Shown: positions 35,458-44,431 of the stretch, one piece after another | Position numbering within the stretch: position 1 is the stretch's first letter | How the letters are laid out: each line of letters begins with the position of its first letter | Assembly (NCBI RefSeq): GCF_001955715.1 | Contig: NZ_CP019239.1 | Location: forward strand, 1,860,001-1,924,000 | Direction: 5' to 3' | From: Rhodoferax saidenbachensis | Lineage (GTDB): Bacteria; Pseudomonadota; Gammaproteobacteria; Burkholderiales; Burkholderiaceae_C | DNA length: 64,000 nucleotides | Notes under the pieces: generated by a model | Database searches by the model: none | Seen by the model: only the letters and a program-made list of their open reading frames with translations | Told to the model about the DNA's origin: nothing | Position numbers and translations under genes: made by a program

Positions 35458-36003
35458 CTAAACAATGTCGACGCAATGGATGGAGAATACTCCGCTGCGC
35501 CGGTCGGCAAAGTAGCGCTCCAGCGTTTCCTTGACCGTGCGAAAAGCGATCTCGTCCCAGGGAATTTCGTCTTCTGCAAACAGGCGGGCTTCTATGGTTT
35601 CGGTGCCAGGATTGAACTGGTCGCTGAGCAGGCGTGCGCGGTAAAACAGATGGACTTGGCCTACGCGCGCCACATTGAGCAGCGTGAACAGGCCCAGCAT
35701 TTCAAACTCGGCACCGGCCTCTTCCACGGTCTCACGCGCCGCACCTTCGGCGGTGGTCTCATCCAGCTCCATGAAGCCCGCGGGCAGCGTCCATTTGCCA
35801 AAGCGTGGTTCGATATTGCGTTTGCACAGCAGGATTTTGTCGCCAAAGTAGGGCACCGTGCCCACCACATTCAGTGGGTTTTCGTAATGCACCGTGTTGC
35901 AGGCCGGGCAGACCGCACGCTCCTTGGTGTCACCGTCATCGGGCAGGCGGTAGACCACCTTGGTGCCGCATTGTTTGCAGTGTTGTATGGGCGTGCGCAG
36001 CAT
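35458..36003 (-). CDS. NUDIX hydrolase with N-terminal zinc ribbon
   Basis: 181 residues. An N-terminal four-cysteine ribbon (CKQCG...CPACN, about 8-35) precedes a complete Nudix box 'GFMELDETTAEGAARETVEEAG' (pattern GX5EX7REXXEEXG). The ribbon plus Nudix layout is shared with NudC-type NAD pyrophosphatases, though this protein is shorter and lacks their extra domain; ADP-ribose or NADH are candidate substrates. Precedes the EcsC gene and follows the TRAP binding protein gene by 11 nt. Confidence 0.9.
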   Translation of the reverse strand: MLRTPIQHCKQCGTKVVYRLPDDGDTKERAVCPACNTVHYENPLNVVGTVPYFGDKILLCKRNIEPRFGKWTLPAGFMELDETTAEGAARETVEEAGAEFEMLGLFTLLNVARVGQVHLFYRARLLSDQFNPGTETIEARLFAEDEIPWDEIAFRTVKETLERYFADRRSGVFSIHCVDIV

Positions 36004-36014
36004 GGTGGTGGTGA

Positions 36015-37094
36015 TCAGGCTTTGCCAGGTTTGGCGGGCTTGGTGGCAGGCGTTGGTTTGCCGTGTTTTTCAATCAGGGCACGGGCAGTGTCGCGCAGTT
36101 GTTGGCCGTTCAGCCCGCGTTTGTCCATGTCGGCTATCCATTCCACTTCCACGAGCGCCGCCTTGCGTTTGAACTCCTGTGCGTCGGTGGCGGGCACGGT
36201 GTACACCGTGTTGCCGCGGTCGGTAGCGGTCTTGCGGCCGGCGGGGTCATTGCCTTGTTGCGTCTTACCGAGCCAGCCCGAGGTGGCCAGACCGGAGTTG
36301 GCGTCCAGCACCTTGCGCAGGTCGGGAGGCAGCGACTCATAGCGTTTCTTGTTCATCGCCATGACAAAGGTGGCCGTGTAGAGGGCGCCCATGGCGGGGT
36401 CGAATTCCGTGTGAAAGCGGGTGAGTTCTTGTACCTTGATGGAAGGCACCACTTCCCAGGGCAACACGCAGCCTTCAATCGTGCCTTTGGATAACGCATC
36501 GGGAATGGCCGGCAGTGGCATACCCACGGGGATGGCACCCAGGTAACCCAGCATCTTGGTCGTCTGGCGCGAAGGGCCGCGCACCTTCATACCGCGCAGG
36601 TCGGCCACGGTCTTGACGGGTTTGTCTTTGGTGTGCAGCGCGCCCGGGCCGTGCACGTTGACGGCCAGCACATGGACGTCCTTGAAATCCTCCGCGCCCA
36701 CTGTGCTCACGTATTCCCAATAGGCTTTGGAGGTGGCCTCAGCGTTGTTCATCATGAAGGGCAGCTCAAACACCTCGGTGCGCGGAAAGCGCCCGGCGTT
36801 GTAGCCCGGCAGCGTCCACACAATGTCCACCACACCGTCCTTGGCCTGGTCGTAAAGCTGCGCCGCTGTGCCGCCCAACTGCATCGCTGGATAAGCCTCA
36901 AACTTGATGCGCCCGCCGGACTCTTTTTCCACCTTGTCCATCCAGGGCTTGTGCATGGTGCGCCACACATCCGACATCGGCGCCATGAAGGTATGGAATT
37001 TGAGGGTCACGCTTTGCTGCGCAAAGCCGACCAGGGCCGGTGCGCTCAGCGCCACAGCGGCGCCGGACTGGAGAAGGCTGCGTCTTTGGATCAT
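36015..37094 (-). CDS. dctP: TRAP transporter substrate-binding protein (DctP family)
   Basis: 359 residues. The N-terminus 'MIQRRSLLQSGAAVALSAPALVGFAQ' has twin arginines before a hydrophobic stretch, so Tat or Sec export to the periplasm is possible. 'VTLKFHTFMAPMSDVWRTMHKPWMDKVEKESGGRIKFEAYPAMQLGG' and 'DLRGMKVRGPSRQTTKMLGYLGAIPVGMPLPAIPDALSKGTIEG' are the DctP/YiaO fold with its carboxylate-binding Arg. The permease pair lies ~860 nt upstream in the transcription direction, separated by an outer-membrane protein gene. Substrate is probably an organic acid. Confidence 0.92.
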   Translation of the reverse strand: MIQRRSLLQSGAAVALSAPALVGFAQQSVTLKFHTFMAPMSDVWRTMHKPWMDKVEKESGGRIKFEAYPAMQLGGTAAQLYDQAKDGVVDIVWTLPGYNAGRFPRTEVFELPFMMNNAEATSKAYWEYVSTVGAEDFKDVHVLAVNVHGPGALHTKDKPVKTVADLRGMKVRGPSRQTTKMLGYLGAIPVGMPLPAIPDALSKGTIEGCVLPWEVVPSIKVQELTRFHTEFDPAMGALYTATFVMAMNKKRYESLPPDLRKVLDANSGLATSGWLGKTQQGNDPAGRKTATDRGNTVYTVPATDAQEFKRKAALVEVEWIADMDKRGLNGQQLRDTARALIEKHGKPTPATKPAKPGKA

Positions 37095-37172
37095 GGGATT
37101 CGTTGGGGGACGCGTAACTGTACTGCAATGCTATGGGCGAGGACGCCAGCTGTCCCCCTAAACACGCAGACA

Positions 37173-37199
37173 TGAAAAAGCCCACCGAAGCGTGGGCTC
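37173..37199 (-). terminator. Terminator of the outer-membrane barrel gene
   Basis: On the minus strand AGCCCAC, loop GCTTCG, GTGGGCT, then TTTTTC. It lies 24 nt after the barrel gene stop and isolates it from dctP. Confidence 0.85.
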
Positions 37200-37222
37200 C
37201 TAGAATGGGCTTTCGGCTCAGT

Positions 37223-37828
37223 TCAGAATTTGTAGCCGACACCTACCAGCAAAGCATTGGTGGTGTAAGTGTCCACGAAGTTGTATCCGACGTAGCTGTG
37301 TGCCTTTTCTTCGTACTTGTTCTGTAGAAACTCTACTTGGTAGAACACATTCTGGTTTGCAAAGTACTGGATGCCAACGCCATAACCCGTGCCACTGATA
37401 TTCGAGCCTTCAGCAAAAGTGGTCTTTGCCGATACTGCGGCGAGCTTCGCATACAACAAAGTGGAGTCACCGATCGCGACACCTGGAGCTAGGTAAATCG
37501 AATAGGTATCTTTGAGTTTGATGGCTTCACCGGTAGGAATAAATGTTGCGACCAACAGCATTCCGTGTCCCATGGAGGCGCCCGTTCCAAGAACGAATTT
37601 ATCGCCTATGGAAAAGTTGTATTGCAACTGAGAGCTCAGGATGTTGGAGTGTGTAGTGAGGTCATCGTTGCCAGAGAAGCCGCCTGCAGAATAATTGGTG
37701 TCGATTTTGTTGCCCGTGGCATTGACACTGAAAGCCAAGCTGAGACCTTCAAAATTCTTCGCCTGTGCAAAAGCTTGGGGCGCCACAAAAGCCATTGCCG
37801 CTGCAGCGGCCAAAAATACCTTCTTCAA
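37223..37828 (-). CDS. Small outer-membrane beta-barrel protein (TTG start)
   Basis: 201 residues. Signal peptide MKKVFLAAAAAMAFVAPQAFA, then alternating strands ending in the outer-membrane signature 'VGVGYKF' with terminal Phe. 'GKIDTNYSAGG', 'YSIYLAPGVAIGDSTLLYAKLA' and 'GYGVGIQYFANQNVFYQVEF' suggest an eight-stranded OmpA/OmpX-like barrel. The start is TTG 37828: GGAGG lies 5 nt upstream and the resulting product begins with a perfect signal peptide; the only upstream ATG (37879) would bury it. Function unknown. Confidence 0.85.
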   Translation of the reverse strand: MKKVFLAAAAAMAFVAPQAFAQAKNFEGLSLAFSVNATGNKIDTNYSAGGFSGNDDLTTHSNILSSQLQYNFSIGDKFVLGTGASMGHGMLLVATFIPTGEAIKLKDTYSIYLAPGVAIGDSTLLYAKLAAVSAKTTFAEGSNISGTGYGVGIQYFANQNVFYQVEFLQNKYEEKAHSYVGYNFVDTYTTNALLVGVGYKF

Positions 37829-37953
37829 AAGAACCTCCGGTGGGTATGTGCAAATTGTCCGTCTGATTCTGTCGTGCATGCCTGTACCTGCCCATCCCTC
37901 AAACGGGTGATTCTTTCAATAGTGATGTGCAAAACCGACAGTCTTACCGAGTG

Positions 37954-39273
37954 TCAGCCCACAAACTTCACGAGCCACAGTGATATGCCCGGGAAAAACA
38001 GCAACAGCAAGGTGCGCAGGGTGTCGCTGATCAGGAAGGGCATCACGCCGCGGTAGCTCTCGGCGATGGGCACGTCTTTGGCCATGCTGTTGACCACGTA
38101 GACATTCAGCCCCACGGGGGGCGCCAGCATGCCGAAGCCCACGGTCATCAGCACCATGATGCCGAACCAGATGGCGACCGATTCCTGGAGCAGGCCGAAG
38201 TCCAGCCCGATCACGATGGGGAAGAAGATCGGGATGGTCAGTAGCAGCATGGACAGCTCGTCCATCACCGCACCCAGCACCATATAAAACAGAAGAATGG
38301 CCGAGACCACCATCAACGGCGCCAGCCCCCAGCCGCGCACCACGCTGGCGAGCTGGTTGGGGATCTGCGTGAGGGCCAGCGACGCATTCATGAGGTCTGC
38401 GCCAATAAAGATCAGGAAGATCATGGCCGAGTTTTCAGCCGTGGCGTAAAAGCACTGCGCCAGCTTGGCCCACGTGAGTTCGCGTTTGAACAGCGCCGCC
38501 ACCAGGGTGGATGCCGCGCCCACGGCCGCGCCTTCGGTGGGGGTAAAAATCCCGCCATAGATGCCACCAAACACGATGGCAAATACCGTGGCGATCGGCA
38601 GAATGCCCCAGAGCGACTGCAGCGTGAAGGCTGGCGCTGCCTGCTCCTTTGCGGGTGCATGGCCCGGCACCAGGCGCACATACACGGCAATCGCCAGCAT
38701 GTAGCCCAGCATGGCAATGATGCCGGGCACCATGGCGGCGGCAAACAGCTTGGCGATGTTTTGCTCGGCCAGGATGGCATAGATCACCAGCGGCACTGAA
38801 GGGGGGATCAGGATACCCAGCGTGCCGCCCGCGGCCAGCGTGCCCGTGGCCAGGCGGCCTGAATAGCCGTGGCGGCGCATCTCGGGCAGAGCGACGGAGG
38901 TGATGGTGGCTGCCGTTGCCACGGAGGATCCGCAGATCGCACCAAAGGCGGCACTGGCCAGCACCGCGGCCATGGCCAACCCGCCCTGGAAGCGTGACAT
39001 CAACGCGCTGGCAAACCCAAACAGTGCACGCGAAATGCCGCCCTGGGTGGCAAAGTGGCCCATCAATATGAACAGCGGAATCACCGACAGGTCGTAGCTG
39101 GCAAAACGCGCAAAAGCCTGATTGTTCAAAAAATTGGCCAGCGGCAGCCAGCCCGCTTGCAACCCGTAGCCCACGGCGCCGGCGCCAGCCATGGCGATGG
39201 CGATGGGCGCGCGCAGTGCCATCAGGCCCAGCATCAGGCCAAAGATCAGCAGTGCCAGCGTGATGGGTGTCAT
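37954..39273 (-). CDS. dctM: TRAP transporter large permease (DctM)
   Basis: 439 residues, about twelve membrane helices, with DctM motifs 'PLFILMGHFATQGGISRALFGFASALM', 'GAICGSSVATAATITSVALPEMRRHGYSGRLATGTLAAGGTLGILIPPSVPLVIYAILAEQNI' in outline and 'GLNVYVVNSMA'. Sodium-driven uptake of a carboxylate with DctQ and DctP. Its start overlaps the end of dctQ by 4 nt. Confidence 0.95.
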   Translation of the reverse strand: MTPITLALLIFGLMLGLMALRAPIAIAMAGAGAVGYGLQAGWLPLANFLNNQAFARFASYDLSVIPLFILMGHFATQGGISRALFGFASALMSRFQGGLAMAAVLASAAFGAICGSSVATAATITSVALPEMRRHGYSGRLATGTLAAGGTLGILIPPSVPLVIYAILAEQNIAKLFAAAMVPGIIAMLGYMLAIAVYVRLVPGHAPAKEQAAPAFTLQSLWGILPIATVFAIVFGGIYGGIFTPTEGAAVGAASTLVAALFKRELTWAKLAQCFYATAENSAMIFLIFIGADLMNASLALTQIPNQLASVVRGWGLAPLMVVSAILLFYMVLGAVMDELSMLLLTIPIFFPIVIGLDFGLLQESVAIWFGIMVLMTVGFGMLAPPVGLNVYVVNSMAKDVPIAESYRGVMPFLISDTLRTLLLLFFPGISLWLVKFVG

Positions 39274-39743
39274 GGCCTGGCGCTTTCACCGGAGCTGATG
39301 CTCTGGTATAGCGCGATGACGGCGGTCAGCACCAGCGGCGGCACCATGCCCGCGTAGACGAGCCAGTCGGGAAAACCCAGCAGCATGCTGCTGGACTGGT
39401 TCTCCCAGGCGTTGGCGCCACCCAGGGCTGTGCGCCAGGCCAGCAGTGCCATGAAGGCGGCCAGCAGCAGGGCGCCACTACGGTCCAACCAGGCGGTGGT
39501 GCGTGCAGAGGCCTTGGCGGTGAAGAAGTCCACCAGGATGTTGCCGCGGCGCAGTTGGCACCAGGGCATGAACAGGGCCACGGCTAGGCCGGTGGCCACA
39601 CCGGTCAGCTCAAAGTCACCGGCCAAAGTGGCGCCCAGAAAGTTGCGGCCCAGCACGCTGGCGCAGGTCATCAGGGTGATCAAGGTCAGCAGACAGCCCG
39701 CCAGCACCGCGCAGGCGCGGGCCAGCACATCCAGGATGCGCAA
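39270..39743 (-). CDS. dctQ: TRAP transporter small permease (DctQ, TTG start)
   Basis: 157 residues with four membrane helices; 'TCASVLGRNFLGATLAGDFELTGVATGLAVALFMPWCQLRRGNILVDFFT' is the conserved DctQ core. Start is TTG 39743 with GGAG 8 nt upstream, inside the end of the FAH gene; no ATG is available nearby. Overlaps dctM by 4 nt (ATGA). Confidence 0.92.
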   Translation of the reverse strand: MRILDVLARACAVLAGCLLTLITLMTCASVLGRNFLGATLAGDFELTGVATGLAVALFMPWCQLRRGNILVDFFTAKASARTTAWLDRSGALLLAAFMALLAWRTALGGANAWENQSSSMLLGFPDWLVYAGMVPPLVLTAVIALYQSISSGESARP

Positions 39744-39748
39744 GAGGA

Positions 39749-40444
39749 TTACTCCACGCGCACACTGATCGGCGTGAGCCCGGCCACACCGCCTTCCAGT
39801 GTGTCGCCGCGCACTACTGCGCCCACGCCTTCGGGCGTTCCCGTGAAGATCAGGTCGCCCGGTTGCAGGGTCCAGGCGGCCGAGAGTTGTTCTATGGTTT
39901 CGGCAATGTTCCAGATCAGTTTGGAGACCACGCTACGTTGGCGGTCCTGGCCGTTGACCTGCAGGTAAATCTCGGCCTGTTCTACGCCAGGCGCTTGGGC
40001 TGCGGGCGTGACGGGGCCTATGGGCGCCGAGTTCTCGAAGCCTTTGCCGATGCACCAGGGGCGGCCCTGCTTTTTCATCTCGTTTTGCAGATCGCGCCGG
40101 GTCATGTCCAGGCCTACTGCGTAGCCGTAGATGTGTTTGTGCGCATCTGCGGCCTTGATGTTGGCACCGCCCACGCCGATGGCGACCACCAGCTCAATCT
40201 CATGGTGCAGATTGGCGGTGAGTGTGGGGTAGGGCATGGCCACCGTCTGGCCTGCAGGCGCCACCAACACCGCGTCGGCGGGCTTCATGAAAAAGAACGG
40301 CGCCTCGCGGCCGGTGTGGCCCATTTCCTTGGCGTGGTCTTCGTAGTTGCGGCCTACGCAGTAGATGCGGTGCACTGCGAACTGGGCGGTCTGGCCAACG
40401 ACGGGAATGGCCACGGGGGCTGGGGGTGGGAAAACATAGGACAT
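39749..40444 (-). CDS. Fumarylacetoacetate hydrolase family protein (fumarylpyruvate hydrolase-like)
   Basis: 231 residues, short FAH type. Metal ligands lie in 'HHEIELVVAIG' (Glu-Glu pair) and 'GYAVGLDMTRRDLQ' (Asp); 'CVGRNYEDHAKEMG' and 'FTGTPEGVGAV' are family motifs. Such proteins cleave fumarylpyruvate (gentisate route), fumarylacetoacetate or related acyl-pyruvates. A zeta-class GST isomerase gene lies nearby and divergent, supporting a gentisate or homogentisate-type pathway. No ring-cleavage dioxygenase is in view. Confidence 0.88.
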   Translation of the reverse strand: MSYVFPPPAPVAIPVVGQTAQFAVHRIYCVGRNYEDHAKEMGHTGREAPFFFMKPADAVLVAPAGQTVAMPYPTLTANLHHEIELVVAIGVGGANIKAADAHKHIYGYAVGLDMTRRDLQNEMKKQGRPWCIGKGFENSAPIGPVTPAAQAPGVEQAEIYLQVNGQDRQRSVVSKLIWNIAETIEQLSAAWTLQPGDLIFTGTPEGVGAVVRGDTLEGGVAGLTPISVRVE

Positions 40445-40481
40445 GGCGGCGCGTCTTTGATGGGTGTTTCAGGCAGGTGTC

Positions 40482-40784
40482 TTAGGCGGATTTGGTCACC
40501 AGGTCGAAATGCTCGACCACCGGGGGTACTGCGAAGAAGGGGCCTACGATGGCGCGCCACTGGGCGAAGGCATCACTCTCGCGAAAACCCACGGTGTGGT
40601 CTTCCAGCGTGTCCCAGAAGATTTGCAGGATGTAGCGCTCTGGGCTCTCGATGCCCTTGTTCACCTTGAAGCCCTGGCAGCCCTTGGTGTGGACGATGAC
40701 GGTGTTCAGGCCGCGCGTGATGGCTTCGTCAAAAGCGGCGTTCTGGCCGGGGTGGATGCGGATGTCGGCGAGTTCGAGGATCAT
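40482..40784 (-). CDS. Antibiotic biosynthesis monooxygenase (ABM) domain protein
   Basis: 100 residues, one ferredoxin-like ABM domain: 'ADIRIHPGQNAAFDEAITRGL', 'GCQGFKVNKGIESPERYILQIFWDTLEDHTVGFRESDAFAQWRAIVGPFF'. Members are small dimeric enzymes or quinone/heme-degrading proteins; no specific reaction can be read here. ATG 40784 follows CAGGAAAA. Lies between the FAH gene and the divergent GST gene. Confidence 0.88.
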   Translation of the reverse strand: MILELADIRIHPGQNAAFDEAITRGLNTVIVHTKGCQGFKVNKGIESPERYILQIFWDTLEDHTVGFRESDAFAQWRAIVGPFFAVPPVVEHFDLVTKSA

Positions 40785-40851
40785 GGTGTTTTCCTGGGTG
40801 CGTCTATGGGAGCGTGGCAAATTATCGCCGCACGGCGGTATCCTCGGGGGC

Positions 40852-41508
40852 ATGAAGCTCTACAACTACTGCCGGTCTTCTGCCTCGTTTCGGGTGCGCA
40901 TTGCGCTGGAACTCAAGGGGCTGGCGTACGAGTATGCGCCGGTGAACCTGGCACGGGGCAGCCACCATCTGGATGTTTACCAGGCCATCTCCACCGACGG
41001 GCTGGTTCCGGTGCTGGAAATCGATGGACTGCGCCTCTCACAGTCCATGGCCATCATCGAATACCTGGATGAGCGACACCCCAAACCTGCGCTGTTGCCG
41101 GCCGACCCCGTGGCGCGCGCGCAGGTGCGGGCGCTGGCCCAGTCCATCGCTTGCGAAATCCATCCGATCAATAACCTGCGGGTTCTCAAGTACCTGATAG
41201 GGCCGATGGAGCAGAGCGAAGAGACCAAAACCACCTGGTACCGCCACTGGGTGCGCGAAGGGCTGATGGCATTTGAGCGCCAGTTGCTGGCTACTGACGC
41301 GGCGCAGGGCGGGCGCGTGTCCACCTACTGTTTTGGCAAGTCCCCCACACTGGCGGACTGCCTGCTGGTGCCGCAAATCTTCAACGGCCAGCGTTTCAAC
41401 GTGGATTTCAGCGGCCTGCCACGTACCATGGCGGCTTTTGACGCCTGCATGCAACTGCCAGCCTTTCAGAAAGCCCAGCCCTCCCGATGCCCGGACTTCG
41501 AGGGATGA
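40852..41508 (+). CDS. maiA: Maleylacetoacetate/maleylpyruvate isomerase (zeta-class GST)
   Basis: 218 residues. The N-terminal 'LYNYCRSSASFRVRIALELKGL' holds the zeta-class SSXSXR glutathione motif, followed by 'GLVPVLEIDGLRLSQSMAIIEYLDE' and the C-terminal 'KSPTLADCLLVPQIFNGQRFNVD'. It isomerises maleyl- to fumaryl-acetoacetate or -pyruvate with glutathione, the step before the FAH hydrolase encoded nearby. Its stop overlaps the pgeF start (ATGA). Confidence 0.92.
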   Translation: MKLYNYCRSSASFRVRIALELKGLAYEYAPVNLARGSHHLDVYQAISTDGLVPVLEIDGLRLSQSMAIIEYLDERHPKPALLPADPVARAQVRALAQSIACEIHPINNLRVLKYLIGPMEQSEETKTTWYRHWVREGLMAFERQLLATDAAQGGRVSTYCFGKSPTLADCLLVPQIFNGQRFNVDFSGLPRTMAAFDACMQLPAFQKAQPSRCPDFEG

Positions 41509-42290
41509 ACATGCTGCCTGACTGGTTGGTGCCGCAGTGGCCTGCACCCGCCCACGTACGTGCACTGTGTACCACGCGCAGCGGTGGCATGTCCGCACCG
41601 CCCTACAATAGCCTGAACCTGGGTACCCATGTGGGCGACGAGGCTGCGCATGTCTTGCACAACCGCGCGGTGTTGCAAGGCGCGCTGGGCGTGCGGCCGA
41701 TTTTCCTGAACCAGGTACATGGCTACCAGATGCTGGTGTTGGAGGCTGATACGCCCGACGGGCTGGAGGCCGACGGCTGCTGGACCACCGGGCGCGATGT
41801 GGCCTGTACCGTGATGGTGGCGGACTGTCTGCCCATCCTGCTGTGCGACCGCGCAGGCACCCAGGTGGCCGCGGTGCACGCGGGTTGGCGTGGGCTGGTG
41901 GGCGAGGCTGGGGTTGGTGTGGTAGAGCAGGTTTACAAGCATTTTAGTGCTCTAGCCCCCGTGGAACCTGCGCAAGCAGCTCCTGAAATCATAGCGTGGC
42001 TGGGGCCTTGTATTGGTCCGCAGACGTTTGAAGTGGGGCCTGAGGTGCGTGCCGCGTTCGTCGCTGCGGCGCCCGAGGCGGCGCTGGCCTTTGTGGCGCA
42101 GCCCGGTGGCAAATGGCTGGCCAACCTGCCCATGCTGGCACGCCAGCGCCTGCAAGCGCTGGGGATTTCCGTTGTTTATGGCAATGACGGCAGCCCTGAC
42201 TGGTGCACCGTCAGCAACCCCTCAAGGTTCTTTTCCCACCGGCGGGACCGCGTCAGCGGGCGCTTCGCTGCCTGTATCTGGTTGGCCTGA
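41505..42290 (+). CDS. pgeF: Peptidoglycan editing factor, laccase-domain protein
   Basis: 261 residues, YfiH/PgeF family. Metal and catalytic motifs: 'NQVHG' , 'ADGCWTTGRDVACTVMVADCLPILLCD' (Cys), 'AAVHAGWRGLVGEAG' (His) and 'CIGPQTFEVG'. These cytoplasmic enzymes remove wrongly incorporated residues from muropeptide precursors and act on purine nucleosides. Start 41505 overlaps maiA by 4 nt. Residues around 145-165 (YKHFSALAPVEPAQAAPEII) are encoded by a dispersed family B repeat. The 3' end overlaps the convergent small membrane protein gene by 69 nt. Confidence 0.92.
   Translation: MNMLPDWLVPQWPAPAHVRALCTTRSGGMSAPPYNSLNLGTHVGDEAAHVLHNRAVLQGALGVRPIFLNQVHGYQMLVLEADTPDGLEADGCWTTGRDVACTVMVADCLPILLCDRAGTQVAAVHAGWRGLVGEAGVGVVEQVYKHFSALAPVEPAQAAPEIIAWLGPCIGPQTFEVGPEVRAAFVAAAPEAALAFVAQPGGKWLANLPMLARQRLQALGISVVYGNDGSPDWCTVSNPSRFFSHRRDRVSGRFAACIWLA
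41937..41996 (-). repeat. Dispersed repeat family B inside pgeF
   Basis: AGCATTTTAGTGCTCTAGCC, then CCTGCGCAAGCAGCTCCTGA and ATCATAGC: the reverse complement of the intergenic copy at 18940, translated in frame as a loop of PgeF. Confidence 0.8.
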
Positions 42291-42533
42291 AACGTTAGCG
42301 GCCGCTGCCGCAGCGTGGGCTGCAATGGCGGCTTCACGCTCTGCCATCTCCCGCGCCCGGATTTTCCGTTTGCGCCCGGGCGTGCCCATGAAATACCAGA
42401 CCAGCGCCACCGGCAACAGGCCGTACAGCACAAAGGTCACCACGGCGCCCAGCACGGTGCCATTGGTATTGGTGGCTTCGGCCACGCTCATCATCAGGGC
42501 CACGTAGAGCCAGCCTATGGGAATCAGGTACAT
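42222..42533 (-). CDS. Small membrane protein of unknown function
   Basis: 103 residues. Two membrane helices ('PIGWLYVALMMSVAEATN' and 'GAVVTFVLYGLLPVALVWYFM'), a basic stretch (GRKRKIRAREMAERE), and an Ala-rich polar tail. I know similar small proteins from Burkholderiales genomes but no function. Its last 69 nt overlap the end of pgeF on the other strand. Confidence 0.75.
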   Translation of the reverse strand: MYLIPIGWLYVALMMSVAEATNTNGTVLGAVVTFVLYGLLPVALVWYFMGTPGRKRKIRAREMAEREAAIAAHAAAAAANVSGQPDTGSEAPADAVPPVGKEP

Positions 42534-42649
42534 AGAGGTTGTTACTGAGGGTAATTACTGCGCAGATACAGGCGGTATGTCAGGCCCATGAAGGCGATAC
42601 CCTGACATACTACGTGCTTGGATGCGATTAGACACAACGAGGTGACGGC

Positions 42650-44374
42650 GTGACACAGAACTCCCCTGAATTCTGGACCCAGGCGGCCCGGCAATTCCAG
42701 CAATCCATGTCTGAGGGCTGGACCAAAGCCTTGCAATCCTTCCAGGGAATGGATCTGGCCTCAGCAGGTGCCGGCTTCCCGGCGATGCCCAAGGAAGCCC
42801 CCCAAATCCAGTTTGCTCCCGAGAAGCTGCAGGCCCTGCAGCAACAGTACCTTAAAGAAGCCTCTGATTTGTTCACGCACGGGTTTTCCGCCCCCACCAC
42901 CGCCAAAGACAAGCGTTTTGCCAACGCGGCCTGGGGCGACAACCCGGTGGCGGCGTATTCGGCTGCGGTGTATCTGCTCAACGCCCGCACCATGATGGGC
43001 CTGGCCGACGCGGTGCAGGCCGACACCAAGACGCGCAGCCGCATCCGTTTTGCGGTGGAGCAGTGGATGGCGGCTTCTGCGCCCAGCAACTTCATGGCCT
43101 TCAACGCCGAAGCCCAGAAGATGGCGATTGATAGCAAGGGCGAAAGCATTGCCAAGGGCATGAAGAACCTGATGCACGACTTGCAGCAAGGCCATGTGTC
43201 GATGACCGATGAAAGCCTGTTCGAGGTCGGAAAAAACGTCGCCACGTCCGAAGGCGCGGTGGTGTTTGAGAACGAGCTGTTCCAGCTCATCGAATACAAA
43301 CCGCTCACCGCCAAGGTGTTCGAGAAGCCGTTTCTGCTGGTGCCCCCGTGCATCAACAAGTTCTACATCCTTGACCTGCAGCCCGACAACTCGTTGGTGC
43401 GCTACGCGGTGGCGCAAGGCCACCGCACGTTTGTGGTGAGCTGGCGCAACCCCGATGATTCGCTGTCGCACAAGACCTGGGACAACTACATCGAAGATGC
43501 AGTGATCAAGGCGATTGGTGTGGTGCAGGAGATCAGCGGCGCCAAGACCATCAACGCGCTGGGTTTCTGCGTGGGTGGCACCATGCTGGGTACAGCGCTG
43601 GCCGTATTGGCGGCGCGGGGCGAGAAACCCGTGGCCAGTGCCACGCTGCTGACCACCTTTCTGGACTTCAGCGACACCGGCATTCTGGATGTGTTCATCG
43701 ACGAAGCCTTTGTCAAATACCGCGAGCAGGAACTGGGCAAAGGCGGCCTCATGAAGGGCCAGGACCTGGCCAGCACCTTCAGCTTCCTGCGCCCCAACGA
43801 TCTGGTGTGGAACTACGTGGTTGGCAATTACCTGAAGGGCGAGACGCCGCCACCGTTTGACCTGCTGTACTGGAACAGTGACAGCACCAATCTACCCGGC
43901 CCGTACTACGCCTGGTACCTGCGCAACACCTATTTTGAAAACAACCTGGTCAAGCCCGGCAAGGTCACCGTCTGTGGCCAAAAGGTCGATCTGGGTCAGG
44001 TCGACATCCCGGTCTATATCTACGGTTCACGCGAAGACCATATCGTGCCGATCGGCGGGGCCTATGCGTCCACGCAGGCGCTGCCTGGCAAAAAGCGTTT
44101 TGTCCAGGGCGCATCGGGCCACATTGCTGGCGTGATCAACCCGCCCGCGAAGAACAAACGCAGCCACTGGATTCGTGCCGATGGCAAACTGCCCAAGACG
44201 CATGCCGCCTGGCTGGAAGGCGCTGTGGAGCATCCGGGCAGTTGGTGGACCGACTGGTCCACTTGGCTCAAGAGCCACGCGGGCAAACAGATTGCTGCAC
44301 CCAAAACCTATGGCAAGGGCAAGTTCAAGGCGACCGAACCCGCACCGGGCCGTTTCGTCAAGGTCAAAGCCTGA
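42650..44374 (+). CDS. phaC: Class I poly(3-hydroxyalkanoate) synthase
   Basis: 574 residues starting with GTG (AGGTGA upstream). The lipase-like box GFCVGG holds nucleophile Cys307; Asp463 (YGSREDHIVP) and His491 (GASGHIAGV) complete the triad. It polymerises (R)-3-hydroxybutyryl-CoA on storage granules. Length and the phaA-phaB neighbours identify a class I system. It starts the phaCAB operon; no phasin or phaR gene is in the window. Confidence 0.97.
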   Translation: MTQNSPEFWTQAARQFQQSMSEGWTKALQSFQGMDLASAGAGFPAMPKEAPQIQFAPEKLQALQQQYLKEASDLFTHGFSAPTTAKDKRFANAAWGDNPVAAYSAAVYLLNARTMMGLADAVQADTKTRSRIRFAVEQWMAASAPSNFMAFNAEAQKMAIDSKGESIAKGMKNLMHDLQQGHVSMTDESLFEVGKNVATSEGAVVFENELFQLIEYKPLTAKVFEKPFLLVPPCINKFYILDLQPDNSLVRYAVAQGHRTFVVSWRNPDDSLSHKTWDNYIEDAVIKAIGVVQEISGAKTINALGFCVGGTMLGTALAVLAARGEKPVASATLLTTFLDFSDTGILDVFIDEAFVKYREQELGKGGLMKGQDLASTFSFLRPNDLVWNYVVGNYLKGETPPPFDLLYWNSDSTNLPGPYYAWYLRNTYFENNLVKPGKVTVCGQKVDLGQVDIPVYIYGSREDHIVPIGGAYASTQALPGKKRFVQGASGHIAGVINPPAKNKRSHWIRADGKLPKTHAAWLEGAVEHPGSWWTDWSTWLKSHAGKQIAAPKTYGKGKFKATEPAPGRFVKVKA

Positions 44375-44431
44375 CCGCCCCCATTTCCCAATATTCACCC
44401 CCCCCCCATTTCGTTACCCGAGGAGAGAGAC

